DNA of 64,000 nt from Adiantum capillus-veneris. Taxonomy: Eukaryota > Streptophyta > Polypodiopsida > Polypodiales > Pteridaceae. Below the pieces are notes generated by a model. It had not been told where the DNA came from. It did no database searches and saw only the letters and a program-made list of their open reading frames with translations. The stretch covers positions 131,541,420-131,605,419 of the forward strand of contig CM043964.1 in assembly GCA_014529385.2 (NCBI GenBank), given 5' to 3'. The translations under genes and the position numbers were made by a program. Shown piece after piece: positions 31,605 through 43,600 of this stretch (positions within the stretch are counted from its first letter, which is position 1; each line of letters starts with the position of its first letter).

Positions 31605-33595
31605 GTGACCAAGAGGAAAAGCATGGACTTGCTCAATTAGGGGTTTTGGCATTGTGTAACTTCAAGTATCAATGATGCACCATCATCACTATCATCATCA
31701 TCATATGGCATGCTATTGTATATGTTCTCATATACTTCAGCAAATAACTTGAACTGATTAGGGACTCCAACAATAGGCTCCATCTGGAAATGTATGTCCC
31801 TTACAAAATGTGAGTAGATCATGACTACAGGTGTCTGATCCAGTAAACTATAAGTATCAACTTTTCCTTCGACTTGGCCATAGTAGAAACTTTCAACAAC
31901 CTTCTCGCCTCTAACAATCTTGTTATGCCACATATCCTTTTGTGATCTCACCGTTTGGTACAACTCCTTCATGCATTTGATAAGGTAGAAGTCCTCTTTA
32001 GTCTCGGTTGCTTTGATTGCAAAGTTATCCCCAATGGACAACATTTCATATAACATTTCAGGACTTCCTTCATACAATGGCGGGTTAGAAACTTGGCTCA
32101 TCGCTCGGCAAAAAATTTGAATATCTGTCATCCTTCTCATCATTCTCTTCATCGTACCTTTCTGTATTTACAGACTCCGACAGTGGTTTGGTGGAAACAT
32201 ATTTCCATTATTCTATGTGTAGTCTATTTTTGCATCTTCTCCATAGCCCACTCATACATGGATCACAGAAGTGTGAAAGGGTTCGAAAGCGCACAACGCA
32301 CAGGTTGTCCTTTGAATACCCATCACCACAATGAAATGAGCGGGAGCCCACAATGAGCTCACAGTCCCATTGGAGATCGTGTTGCACATCATCCATGCCA
32401 ATAGGCCATAAGACTCTCTATGTAGTACACCTGTGAGACTGATCTCTTGGATGAAATGTTGTGTTCAAAAAGTTTACCGCATCAACTGCACACTTCATAG
32501 GCTATCCATCTGGTTTCAATTCCTCATGTGTCAAGGTTCTCTTTATGAGTACCCCTGCCCCATCATGCTCTCTTATTTCATGCCCGGATGCTAAGAAGTT
32601 ATGCATCATGTGCAAGCTTGTCATCTGATAGTACCTGGCCACAAAATAGTACGGTCTACGTGCCTTGAATTGTGAAGCCGCACCATCTGACCACACCCAA
32701 TGGTGCTACAAACAATGTCCTTGCTGTTTTAGCCACCTGTCATGAAGCAAGAGACAATGTTGTACAAACAATGTATCATGTTGCTTGTCATCGGATATGT
32801 AAAATTGCAACGTCTTTTGAACACCACCTGCTGCATTTCTTACATTAGTGAGGTGCACAAGTATTGTGACTTGGGTAGACCACCAATGCATTGACTAAAT
32901 CTCATTCTGAATTTTAAAAGAATAATTCTCTGCAAAGTCAATAACTGATACAATGACATTGCTAGGAAACTTGAGCAAACAATTCTTGAATTGTTGGTCT
33001 TGCCAACGAAAGACAAAGTTGTGCTTGATGAAGCCTGTGAGGTGGGCTGAAAACAGGCTAAGAAAAGCATCACTTTTCATCCATCACACAATCAAGTCCT
33101 GTCTCTTCTTCTCACTCCCACCTGCATCAAGTTGTCCTGTTCCAACATCCATGAAGACCTTCACAGACACCTCCTTGCTATCCTCTCGTATCTCACGGGA
33201 CAAAATGTCAACTTCCGTACACCACATTGGGACCAGTCCCCCATCAAGAAATTCTTGGCATGGTATTCACTATCTCTTGGCTTTGGGCACATGATGGATT
33301 CCCACATACTGGTGATGTGCTAACATACTACCTAGTTTGCAAAACACTTTCCTATATCATCACTTCGGCAACACACGGAGAAAGTGCAAAGGTGACCTTT
33401 CCCATGATTCCCAAACTTGTTTTTCCACATCTGATTAAAAGCCTCTTTGAAATAGAGTATCTGCACATGGGATACACAGCAGCAGGTATACCGCTCTTTC
33501 AACTTCCAAAAAAAGTACGACTTTAATGCCTCAAAGAATCTAAGAGACATGACCACTGTAGGGTGAGTCCTCTTGAATCTTTGGTATAGCTCTAC

Positions 33596-34927
33596 CTGTG
33601 GAACCAATACAATAAAGTTAGAAAATTCCAACTTCATGCAAATGGTAAAATGCCACTAATGTGCAGTAGTACCAAAATTGGTTGTATACAATACCAAAGA
33701 ATGTATTGTAGAACCAAAATTGGATGTAAGCAGTACCAAAGATTGTATTGTAGAACCAAAATTGGTTTAAACATTACCAAAGATAGTAATGTACCAAAAT
33801 TGGATGTACACACTACCAAAGCTTGTACTGTAGTACCAAATAGGTTGTAAATAGTACCAAAGATAGTAGTGTAGAACCAAAATTGGATCTAAAGAGTACC
33901 AAGATTGTAATGTAGAACCAAGATTGGTTGTAAACAGTAATGTACCAAGATTGGATGTACACACTACCAAAGATTGTACCGTAGAACCAAAATTGGTTGT
34001 AAACAGTACCAAAGATAGTAATGGACCAAAATTGGATGTACACACTACCAAAGTTTGTACTGTAGAACCAAAATTGGATGTAAAAAGTACCAAAGATTGT
34101 AATGTAGAACCAAAATTGAATGTAAACAGTACCAAAGATAGTATTGTAGAACCAAAATTGGATGTAAAAAGTACCAATTTTAGTAATGTAGAACCAAAAT
34201 TGAATGTAAACAGTACCAAATATTGTACTGAAGAACCAAAATTGGTTGTAAACAGTACCAAAGATAGTATTGTAAAACCCAAATTGGTTGTAAGCAGTAC
34301 CAAAAATTGTATTATTTGTCTGCTTTTGACTTATTTTAGAATTTTTTCTAGAAGAGTACCCATATGGAAACTTTGCAAATGCTTTGGTGATAAACAAGAA
34401 TGTTTTGGTACTATACAAGGAATAGTTTTGGTACTGCACAAAGACTTTGGTACTACACAAGTAGCCTTTGGTAAAATAGAGTGAGGCTTTGGTACTAGAG
34501 ATTGAGGCTTCGGTGCCTATAGGGAAGAAAAAGGTACTATACAGAGGCGTTGGTATTGTACAAATAGGCTTTGGAATCACTAGTATGCAGCACACTACCA
34601 AATTTGGTACTGCACAGGGGCTTTGGTTCTTTACAGGATAGCTTTGGAACTACATAGGAGTGCATTGGTATTGTATATAACCTTTGTAAGGTACTGTACA
34701 CCACCACTACCATATAGCAGACTACCAAATTTGGTGCTGCACAAGGGCTTTGGTTCTATAAAGGATAGCTCTGGAACCACCCTGGAATGCACTGGTTCTG
34801 TATACAACCTTTGTAAGATACTGTATACCACCACTGCCATATACTAGACCACCAAATTGGTACTCTCTTGAACAAATCAGCCTTAAGAATCACCAAATAA
34901 ATTACAATTGCTAAGATTTGTTGGTAC
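33596..34927 (-). other. Large transposase intron containing a minisatellite
   Basis: The donor at 34927 and acceptor at 33596 join DSQ to VELYQRF in one frame. The donor itself is part of a GTACCAA motif. Most of the intron is repeat. Confidence 0.65.
33655..34312. repeat. 42-bp minisatellite, about 15 copies
   Basis: The unit is roughly GTAGAACCAAAATTGGATGTAAACAGTACCAAAGATAGTAAT with alternating variants. Because 42 is divisible by three, both strands stay open across it, giving a 14-residue repeat peptide on each strand (EPKLDVKSTKDSNV-like on plus). Its position inside a predicted intron argues against translation. Confidence 0.88.
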
Positions 34928-35835
34928 CTGAGAGTCATCGAGTAGATGCACATGATGTTTGACAACACTTTTCCTTCCAATTCTCTTCTTACATATGTCC
35001 TTCTTGTTAGGTGAAACGCTGGTTTCTGATGTCCAAAAGGCATACACCAAATCTCTTTTTTCATTAGTGATAATGGTTCCTTGTGGCAATTGTCTCTCAC
35101 AAGCACTCAATGGCAGCACTTCATCCTCATCTTTATTCTCTAGCCTTGAAGTTGCAGCAGCTATATTCCTTCGATGGACACCCAGGACACTAGCAATTTT
35201 GGATTGGTTTACTGAGGCTACACCTATACTATTGTTCAAGATCATCGTCAGAGAGGATCTCTTAACAAAAAGATCACTTGCGGAGTGCGGGACCTTAATT
35301 TGAGCCAAAGTGTTGTGCACACCCGATAGAATGGTGTCTTTGACATTGTTGAAAATTGATTTTTGCAGCTCAGAAAATGTTTGGTGGTCCAATAGTTGTT
35401 GAGATATTTCCTTTTTCTCATTCCTTAACAGCCCGAGTGTTTGCTTGCGCCAACATTGTGCCACTGCTGCACAAATGTTCTTCCTTGACCTGGCTTTTGG
35501 GAATCCAAGTGCAAAAGAAGGATGTTGTTCTTTACTTCTCTGTTTGTGTTTCTTTGCATCCCAATAATCACAAAGAAAATCTTGATTAGTGACACATGTC
35601 TCAATGGAACTGACAATGGGATGGTTTTGTATCTCTTCATCCATGTGTGATTCCTTCTCATCTAGCTCGTTGAAAGAGATTAGTTGTGAGTTACCCAAGC
35701 GGTAAACTCTTGTAGTATTGTCCATTGGCAAGGAGCAAGACACACACACACACACAGATGTAGCAGTTTTCAATAAAAATCAATTAAAACTAGGGTTTTG
35801 TGTGCATCTGCAAAACCAGGGCTTAGCTTGTTGAT

Positions 35836-35856
35836 GGGGGGGGGGGGGGGGGGGGG

Positions 35857-35916
<60 letters not shown>

Positions 35917-36024
35917 GAGAGAGAGAGAGAGAGAGATAGATAACGAGAAGGGAGCCCAAGTTCAATGGCTATGGATTATGGAAGGTGCACAAGATCAACA
36001 CAACCGTGTTGGGGGGGGGGGGGG

Positions 36025-36081
<57 letters not shown>
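35836..36081. repeat. Two poly-G/(GA)n tracts
   Basis: G24 followed by about 39 GA units (35836-35938), then G17 followed by about 27 GA units (36011-36081). Each is preceded by a GTTG(AT)G-like word. They may be duplicates of one composite microsatellite. They lie just upstream of the transposase start. Confidence 0.93.
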
Positions 36082-36083
<2 letters not shown>

Positions 36084-36089
36084 GGTGTC

Positions 36090-37060
36090 GTGAGAGCCAA
36101 TAACCATAATGTGGGTCCAGCCCTCTCCACCCACCTCCTCTCTTGGAGTGGCCCCTCCAAATAGTGAAACGTCCAAAAACAAAGAAATATATGGCTCCTC
36201 TCCATTTCCAATTAAAAGGTCCAATTTATACACAAATGAACCACGAAGCCCATGTTGTGTCAAGGATAGTCCCTTTTGTACCACCATTGCATACTTTCAG
36301 CCATAGATGAGATGAGCATAAGAGTCAAATTCTATTAACTTACAATTGGTGGAGTGTCATAGGGTCCAAATTTCACGCACAATGCACAGTAAGATGAGAG
36401 CACATATCCTCGACAACAAAAACCATTATTAAAGGGGTGCCCGCTTGCAAAGCCATGTCATATGCTTTATAGCTATACCATCTTTTTGAAGAACCCCTCA
36501 AAATTTTTCTTGCACATCATATTGTCATGCATTTCTTTGTAAATAAGATGTCCCATCATTGGACATATGCATTAGACACTCTTTTTTTCTTCCACCTATG
36601 CACCTTAAGTGGACTACAACAGGCAAACCAATGTTCCATCATGCTACCCTCTCATATTTGCTACCTTTTTAATTCCATATCTATCAGCAAATAATCCCTT
36701 GAGTACTTTATTAATATTCCCAATGCTAATAAGTACCCCAATAATGCGCTTATCCCAAAGGCACTTTTTCCCCACTGGGTTTTTTCCCTTTGGTCATCCA
36801 GGTATTAGAACCTAATTTAGAACCTCATCATTCTACTTTCCTTGTATATACTTTTCATAAATAAAGAGCAGCCTCATCATTATGCTATTACAACGGATAA
36901 ATGCAACATCATCTCCCACATCGGACCAATGAAGATGTTGCACCAAATTGAACCTCATCAACAAATTCAACGACAAATGAAGACAATAGCCCATCAATAA
37001 CCAATCAAAACCTTCCAAAGCCTCCACGAAAACTTTTCAATAGTGCCGGAGGACGGGCAC
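36090..37060. other. Gene-free 3' interior of the outer gypsy element
   Basis: No supported gene. The segment ends in a purine tract and LTR, so at least its right part belongs to the outer gypsy element's 3' untranslated region. Confidence 0.5.
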
Positions 37061-37065
37061 TAAAA

Positions 37066-37079
37066 TCGGAAGGGGGGAA
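37066..37079 (+). promoter_or_regulatory. Polypurine tract of outer gypsy element
   Basis: GGAAGGGGGGAA directly precedes the TGTTAACTGAG start of the second LTR copy. This is the expected plus-strand primer position and shows this copy is the 3' LTR. Confidence 0.8.
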
Positions 37080-37726
37080 TGTTAACTGAGTCAACGTCAG
37101 TTAACAAGAGTTGCTAAAGACCGAAGATATACGGATGCACATTGAGGATGAATACAAGAAGCAGTGAAGATTGGAGTTACACATTTTCCACATTTACCCA
37201 AAATGATCCCATATTGTAAATTCCCGATTTATTTCAAGCCATTGTAATATTTTAATGTGTTACTGGCTTAGTGGGAGTTTCAAGCTATAAAGAACAGGTC
37301 AGTTAGTGTGTCTAGGTAGCAGATTTAGTAAGTGGTGGAGCCCTAAAGGCCTTGGGTTCACAGACATTGCATATTTTATGCTAGGTATATAAGATAGTGT
37401 GTAAAAGAAATTAGGGTTCTCAAGGTCCTTTGTTGAGAGCACTCTTTGGTGAGAGCTCTTGAGGTGTTTGGCTATGGAGTCCTTGAGCTTCTTCTTGGTC
37501 ATGTGACTTGGCTAACACTAATCAATGCTTAATTCTCTTTCACTATGCCTCTCTCATGCTTTTTATGATTGCCTATGATGCTTTGATTAGCTAGATCTTA
37601 ACTAATTAGTGGTTAATCCCTCTCTAATCTTGTGTGATTGTCCTCTTTTTCTTGTGTATGCATGTAGGTTTGATTGGAGTGTGGTTGCTCGATAGATCTC
37701 TGTGTGTGCGCTTGCGATTAGTGTGT
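37080..37726 (+). repeat. 3' LTR of outer gypsy element, truncated (LTR family A)
   Basis: It matches 10757-11405 in the same orientation, including the TATA region (GGTATATAAGATAG near 37384-37397). It stops matching after GCGATTAGTGTG, where foldback-family sequence begins. About 260 bases of the LTR end are missing, so no target duplication can be tested. Confidence 0.85.
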
Positions 37727-38374
37727 TAATTAAGCAATAAGAAGAGAATTAAGAGCTGGAAGAGAGACGAATACGATAGCTACTTGGTTGGTCTGTTTAG
37801 GCGCAAGGTTGTGCACATGTCGAGTTCCCTCTATCGCACGTTAAACGTTTCGACCTCTTCTCTCTCCACATCCATGTCTTGTTGCAGTGCGGCATCATCA
37901 TCGGAGACATCCTCCAAAAAATACAGAGTTGTTTTGACTACTCCAGCTCTAGTAAGGACCACAAAGAGAACTCGACGTGCACACGACCTTGCATCTAAAC
38001 AAGACCAACCAGGTATCTTTCTTATTCGTCTCTCTTGCAGCTCTTGCAACTCTCTCTCTTCTTGCTTTATTAACAACCCCATGGCGGACAGACCACAGCT
38101 CGCTATTCAGCCTTTGTCTCTCCCCTTCGCCTTAGGCCCACAATTTCTCACCTCCCACCCATCACCCTTGCCAATTGCTCCCCCTGGCGAGTAGGCCACA
38201 CCGTAAAGAAGGGATGCTCATTAAACCGGTTAACTATTCTAGCTTCTCCAAAAAAAAGGAGTTTCTTTGTCTGCTTCTCTCTTTGCTCTCTGAGGGTTGT
38301 GACGAAGTCCTATGAGGTGGTGACCAACAACAAGAGAACTGCAAGGGAGAAAGTACACAACTCTGGGACCAAAA

Positions 38375-38465
38375 GTCAACATGGCTTACTCTACGTGGTT
38401 TGAACCCAGCACCTATCCAATGAGTAGCATGTGCTCTAACCTCTGTGCTATGTATGTACGCTTGC
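38375..38465 (-). ncRNA. tRNA-like Pol III segment, second copy
   Basis: The minus strand reads AGCACAGAGGTTAGAGCACA, then GGGTTCAAACC. These are the A- and B-box-like parts also seen at 888-972. Conservation of both boxes in two distant copies suggests they mattered for the element. Confidence 0.5.
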
Positions 38466-38495
38466 ATGGGAAATGTAGCCTTTTAGTTTTGTTCT

Positions 38496-38843
38496 TTAGA
38501 ATGTGGAGTCCCCCCCAAAAAAGTGTGGTGATCGCCTGCACAAGTCACCGTCATAGACACCATAGCAAGTAGGCAACAATCTAACATCTGCCAAGAACGT
38601 ACCGAGCTCAAGGAGCTGTGGATGAAATGCCTTGTCCATTCTTGTGAGGTGGTGTTTCATCCATAGCTCCTCAAGCTTGGTATTTTCTCCCTTGTAGTCC
38701 TCCTCAGGCTCACCGGCATCGCTCATCGTGCACGTCTTTTCCATTCTTGCAAGGTGGCGTTTCATCCAAACAGCTCCTCGATCTCGGCACTTTGTCCCTC
38801 GGAGTCCTCCTAATCGAGTCTCACCATCATACTTCTTGTCCAT
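38496..38843 (-). CDS. Short conserved ORF of the foldback element, copy B
   Basis: A 115-codon frame starting MDKKYDGETRLGG. It contains two repeats (VWMKRHLARMEK and LWMKHHLTRMDK) and an SDAGEPEEDYKGE linker, ending GDSTF. It is longer and cleaner than the copy at 587-847, joining the MDKKYDGE start to the rest in one frame. Function unknown. Confidence 0.4.
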   Translation of the reverse strand: MDKKYDGETRLGGLRGTKCRDRGAVWMKRHLARMEKTCTMSDAGEPEEDYKGENTKLEELWMKHHLTRMDKAFHPQLLELGTFLADVRLLPTCYGVYDGDLCRRSPHFFGGDSTF

Positions 38844-39399
38844 TCTGACAGAGGCAAGAAGCTGTGAAATGAGAAGGGAGACGGAAACAAAAACTAAGCC
38901 GTTATAAAGCGAGCCTTAGTTTTGTTCACACACAAGCTGTCACTTAGAGGTGCTCAGGTTGGGCTTCTTCTTTGAAAATACCTCTTAAGAACTTGAGCCC
39001 ATTGAAAACAGAAATACCTGCAGTAACATGGAGGAGAGTAGACTGCACCAATGCTTGATGCATTGGTGCAGTCTACTCTCCTCCATGTTACTGCAAGTAG
39101 TTCTGTTTTCAATGGTCTCAAGTTCTCAAGGCGTATTTTTAAAGGAGAATCTAAACTTGATAACCTCTAGGTGACATCTTGTGTGTGAACAAAACAAGTC
39201 TTGCTTTATAACAACTGAATCTTTGTTTCAGTGCCCCTTTGCGATTCACAACTTCTTGTCTCTGTCAGAATGGACAAGAAGTATGACGGTGATCCTTGAT
39301 CAGAAGGACTACGATGGAGAAAGTGTCGAGCTCAAGGAGTTGTGGATGAAATGCCACCTCGCAGGAATGGACAAGAAGTGCACGACGAGTGAGCCGGGG

Positions 39400-40260
39400 T
39401 CGTGAATCCTTGTATTTCTTTTCTTGGGAACTCTTTCTCTTTCTACTTTCATTCTTAGAAGTCTGTTGGGTTATCTGAGTCAAGATCTCATCAGTGGGGT
39501 AAGTCAAATTTTCCGAATGTATCGCAAAACCCCGTTTCGCATGACCCATAAATTCTTGAATAGAATTTGACTTTTGTTCCAAGCAGTATTCTAGGATCTT
39601 TGTAGGAATTCTGCAGCAAAACCGCTCAATATGTTCTTTAAACGAGACCAAATGAAGAGGCTGGTAGAAAAGAGTTCTAGAATCTCTCACAATAAGCATA
39701 CAGAGAATCTCCCTTGGTCATTCGAAGATGATTCCAAGCAATTCGTATATCTTGTTTGCACTCCCAAGTCAGCCAAGAAGAAATAAAAAGCCTTTTGAAT
39801 TTCAACCATTTAACTGGATCTTCCTTTCTCAGTAGAAGGATGGACCACCATGTTCAAGCATTTCCCTTGAAAAAAGATGTAGCCCTCCTAATCTTGGAGT
39901 TCTCTGAGTAATGCCCTCCAGAGAAAGCTATGTCAAACTGTTGTATGAAGGCCAAAGCCCTCGGAGCATCTCGGAATCCAAAAAAAGAGTTAAACTTAAT
40001 TGACTGTCCACCTTCTTTGAATTCTTTTACTTTCTTGCTTTTATCTTTGAGGAAGTCATATTGGTTGGCTTTGTAAAAATGCTTCTTCTTTGTATAAAAC
40101 ATGCAATCGTTGGAGTCCGAACTATCCGAGGATGACTTTCTATAGAACTGTCAGAAAGTAGACCAAATTTAGGCTTTTTTGCCTTTTTCTTTCCCTTTTC
40201 GAAGCTTTTCTTTTTGCTTCGCTTTTTGCCTTTTTGTCTTCTTCGCTTGAGTCTAAAGAG
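39400..40260 (-). pseudogene. Gypsy gag fragment
   Basis: From about 40260 leftward the minus strand gives a Ser/Lys-rich start, then VKEFKEGGQSIKFNSFFG and ALAFIQQFDIAFSGGHYS. NSKIRRATSFFKGNA, WWSILLLRKEDPVKWLKFK and AWNHLRMTKGDSLYAYCERF follow. This is the retrotransposon gag capsid pattern. A stop follows GNA and others follow. The same gag type occurs at 60950-61560 in the chromovirus. Confidence 0.7.
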
Positions 40261-40296
40261 CTAGAAGAACTGCAAAAAGAAGAAGAAGAATTGGGT

Positions 40297-40612
40297 AGTC
40301 CTTCAAACACCCTGGACCATGGTGAAGCAAGGCCCAGGGCGCCAGAGTCAAAGGAAAGCCTCTCTACGCTCCTACATGAGGTCAGAGCTACCCTGGAGTC
40401 TCTTGAATTATCCTCTGAGAGTATGGATTAGCTCTACCCACAGATCTCAAACAGTCTCTACTGCTGGTACAGGGCGAGCCTCACAGATGTGGAAGCAGCA
40501 AGCCTGCGAGATGAACCAGAGTGTCAGGTCGCAAATGAGCTCCCAACACTCCTCTCTCTCATTGCACCACTCCTGTGGAGCAAGCTCTGTAGTAGGCTGG
40601 AGTGTAGGCTGA
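40297..40612 (-). mobile_element. Inverted LINE 3' fragment
   Basis: The sequence matches the LINE 3' region at 12535-12860, and in opposite orientation matches 45137-45455. It butts directly against the plus-oriented LINE copy at 40615, so the LINE carries an inverted piece of 3'-type sequence at its left edge. Confidence 0.75.
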
Positions 40613-40614
40613 CC

Positions 40615-43600
40615 TAGAGGTTTGACTAGCTTTGATATTCGCAGACGTTGGGACTTCTTTGACTACAGTTTCACTTGGTTTCTGGGTGACTCTTCCTGGA
40701 GGAGGCTTGCTTTTGAGTCCATGTCCTCTTTCTTGCAGCTAGAGGCATTGAGGCTTTGGACACAGTGGTGGGTTTCTCCTTCCCGTTGTGCGGTAGGGAT
40801 CTCACAGAGTGGACCCAGCACACAGTTCTTGATTGGCTCCAAACTCAGGCTACTGAGTTCTCACAGCAAACAGGGGACTTAGGGGTGACAAATCTGGTGA
40901 AGACACTTTGGTCTCTGGCTAAAGTGATGCCTCCGGATGCAGTGGGTTGTAGGCACATTGTGATTTATTTGTTTGTTGACATTAAGTTCCCTCCTTGCTA
41001 TGTATTTGTACATGAGGATTCTTGGACTGAGGATCTAGCCCTTTGGGCTGTAGGCTCGGGCGAGACAGTCACTTCTTTCGCGCTTTTCTAGAGGTTGTTC
41101 GGATGCGAATCACTCCCAATCCAAACCGGCCTCTAAGATAGCGAGGTTGGCTGCTGTGGCAACATCTATTTTCTCCAAGTAACTGCATGAGGATCATCTC
41201 ATGGAATGTGCACAAATTAGGAAGGCCTGAGTTCAGCGGGGTCGGCTGCATCAGGAGCTTCAGAGATTCCTTGTGGGTGGTGATATTGACATTCTTATGC
41301 TACAAGAGCATCATCTTTGTGAGAGTCGCATTAGATGGTGTGGTCAGATTTTGCATGGTCGCTATGAGACGTTTTGGTCAGCTGCATTTGGACCTGGAGG
41401 CATCTAGGGTGGGGTATGTATGACTATTGTGGATTCTTTCCAGTAGGCCATTGTGGGCAGAGGGATTATTGTGCCAGGTAGGGCTCAATGGATTACTATG
41501 CAGGTTCACGGTTGCCTCATGGGCTTCCTTAACATCTATGCACCCAATGTGGCCAATGCACATGTAGAGTTTTGGTCCCATATTGTAGAGTCTCTGCTGT
41601 AGGCAGAGCAATGGTGCATTGGGGGTGACTTCAACATGTTTGAGGACCCCTCTGACAGGATTGGAGGTAGCCATACTTCTCTCCATAGAGTTGAGTTGGC
41701 AGCTTGGGAGAGAGGTTATGTATGACTGCCGGTTTCATATGTGTGGCAGCACTCTAGCTTTGTGAGGCCTCAAGAAATTCTGGCCTTCTCTCTTTTGGAC
41801 CGCACAGTGGGAGGAGTGAATCTATCTCGGATAGATTGCTTCTACACTAGCGACCACTTTTGTGATTTAGGTGGGTCAGTTTGCATTTTGACTGGGACTT
41901 CTTTTTTGGACCATGCACCAGTTATCCTCACAGTCACATATAGACAGAGGAGTGGGAGCACGATGCTTCGCATCCTTGAGAGGGTTTTGTTGGAGTGTGT
42001 GCTCGGAGAGCGAGTGGTGGCTCTTTCAACAAAGGTCTTAGACTTGCAGGACTCTTCTGCTGATAGAGTAGCCTCTCGACTTTCTCAGCCTGGTCGGATT
42101 TTTTTGCAGGAGTCTATGGCCCACCTGGCTATTGTTGCAAGAGAGGAGAAGGAGCGTCTCCGACGGGGTGTTTCTTCCTTATAGAGGATGCAGGATCAGC
42201 ATCCAGACACTCCTTGGTTGGAGGAGAAATTACAGCACACTCACTAGGAGCTTGTAAGCACAGAGAAGAGGCGCCAGGAGTTTGGTTTTCATCATCAGGC
42301 ATCTCAGTGGACCCAGGTGGGTGACAGAGGGACCGGGGATTTTTTGAGATAGTGGGGCCTAGACATGCACATGCTAGGGTGATCCAATTGAGGAGGCCTG
42401 ATGGGTTAGTTGCTTCTGAGTCAAAGGACATGCATGCATTTGCCACCGACTTTTATTGTGACCTGCTGTCACAACAGAGCATCAATCAGAGTGTAAGGAG
42501 GCATGCAGAGAGCAGGTGTGGGCCTAGAGGCCTTGTCTTGTGACTGAGGAGATGCACCAGAGGCTTGAGCTACCTCTTCACTTAGAGGAGCTCCATGCGG
42601 CCCTTAGAGCACTTCCCCGTGGTAGCTGTCTCGGTGAGGATTGTTTGACTCCCAACTTTGTCTTAGAGTACTGGGACTTGCTTGGCTTAGATCTTTGCAG
42701 CGCTTTTCAGTACCACCTACACACAGGAGAGATGCCTGACAGCATGAGTGAGGACCTCATTTACTTCATTCTCAAGGAGGGTGGCTCCTTTGATGAGATT
42801 CGAAAGTGGCGGCCCATCACCATCCTCAACTGAGCCTACAACATTTTTGCCAAGGCTTTGAGTTTAAGGATTTAGCCACTTCTAGAGAGCATCATACATG
42901 GGACACTGATAGGTTTTGTCAAGGAACGTAGTATCATTGACAACATCTTTAATTTTCGGGAGGCATGTGCCCTTGCGCACTTCCGTGGTGAGGATGTGGT
43001 GATACTTCTTCTCAATTTTGAGAAGGCCTATGATAGAGTTGACTGGGACTTTTTGGAGGGCACTCTACGCAGGATGGGCTTCTCAGATGTGTTGATCAGA
43101 GGTGTGTTAGCTCTCTTCAAACGGGCACAAAGTCAGGTACTTTTGTCAAGTGTTAGAGGAGATTGTTTCATGCTCACACGTTCGTTCAGACAAGGCTGCC
43201 CTCTTGCCCCCTTTCTCTTTCTGTTTTGTTCTACATGGCTTAGCACTTCCTATTTGGGGAGATGAGCTACTGGATATTGATTTTACACACGACTCGGCCT
43301 TGTACTTGGAGGGCCAGGAGGGCAACCTTCATAGGTGTGAGTAGGCTCTTGAGACCTTTTGTTGTGCATCAGGTGCACTAATCAACTGGAGAAAGACAAT
43401 GGGTTTCTCGGTTGGTAGTGCTCCTATGCCTGATTGGCTGCCATGTGAGGGTTTCATATGGATTCCCCCAGGTACTGAAGTTTGGTACTTGGGTTGTCAA
43501 ATTGGCTTAGCCTTGTCTCTTGAGTAGTAGATTGCTCCCCTCCTCCTATCCATCGAGAGGAAGATGCTTCATTGGAGTTCCGCACGAGTTTCTTTGGCAG

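Larger units (their letters stand above)
27060..34930. repeat. Dispersed TTTGGTAC/GTACCAAA motif
   Basis: Dozens of TTTGGTACT or its complement occur from the intron before exon A (27090-27210), through 28600-31200, to the transposase intron (33650-34930). They are almost absent from the coding blocks and from the flanking LTR and LINE sequence. Orientation changes along the region. The shared motif unites the three genes as one unit. Confidence 0.8.
31637..35725 (-). pseudogene. DDE-type transposase, spliced, with nonsense mutations
   Basis: The gene reads right to left. Exon 1 (ATG near 35725 to 34928) encodes an N-terminal region with SKIASVLGVHRRNIAAATSR and SPNKKDICKKRIGRKS. An intron (34927-33596) has a CAG|GT donor and CCACAG acceptor. 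Exon 2 gives LYQRFKRTHP, an ERYTCCCVSHVQ cluster and SQCGVRKLTFCP. The catalytic core has SVIDFAENYSF, ISDDKQHDTLFVQHCL, WSDGAASQFKARRPYYFVAR and EHDGAGVLIKRTLTHE, supplying acidic residues expected of a DDE/RNase H-fold. A Cys-rich RTLSHFCDPCMSGLW and a C-terminal GDNFAI/FYLIKC domain end at 31637. TAG/TGA codons interrupt the core (for example 32895-32897, after IQNEI). The family resembles an unclassified transposase seen in many eukaryotes; I cannot name its superfamily. Confidence 0.72.
37740..39405 (-). mobile_element. Foldback-type element, copy B, with long inverted repeat
   Basis: On the minus strand this copies the 401-1350 body and also the conserved block of the 6573-7121 ORF (37831-38082: TLYFLEDV, QQDMDVE, VETFNVR). 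A very long inverted repeat is centred at about 39060. Its inner arms GTAACATGGAGGAGAGTAGA and complement are almost perfect around a five-base loop. The outer arms extend from about 38660-38880 to 39240-39400. Both outer arms encode the ELWMKxHLAxMDK peptide, facing away from each other. The element joins the truncated LTR on the left and gypsy gag on the right. Confidence 0.7.

Noticed and set aside
33767-34601. 262-codon minus-strand frame rich in FGSTILSLVLFT-type repeats
   Set aside because: It lies inside a predicted intron and its openness follows from the 42-bp repeat period.
34300-34880. A further gene in the transposase intron
   Set aside because: Only TTTGGTACT-rich repeat sequence with no recognisable domain.
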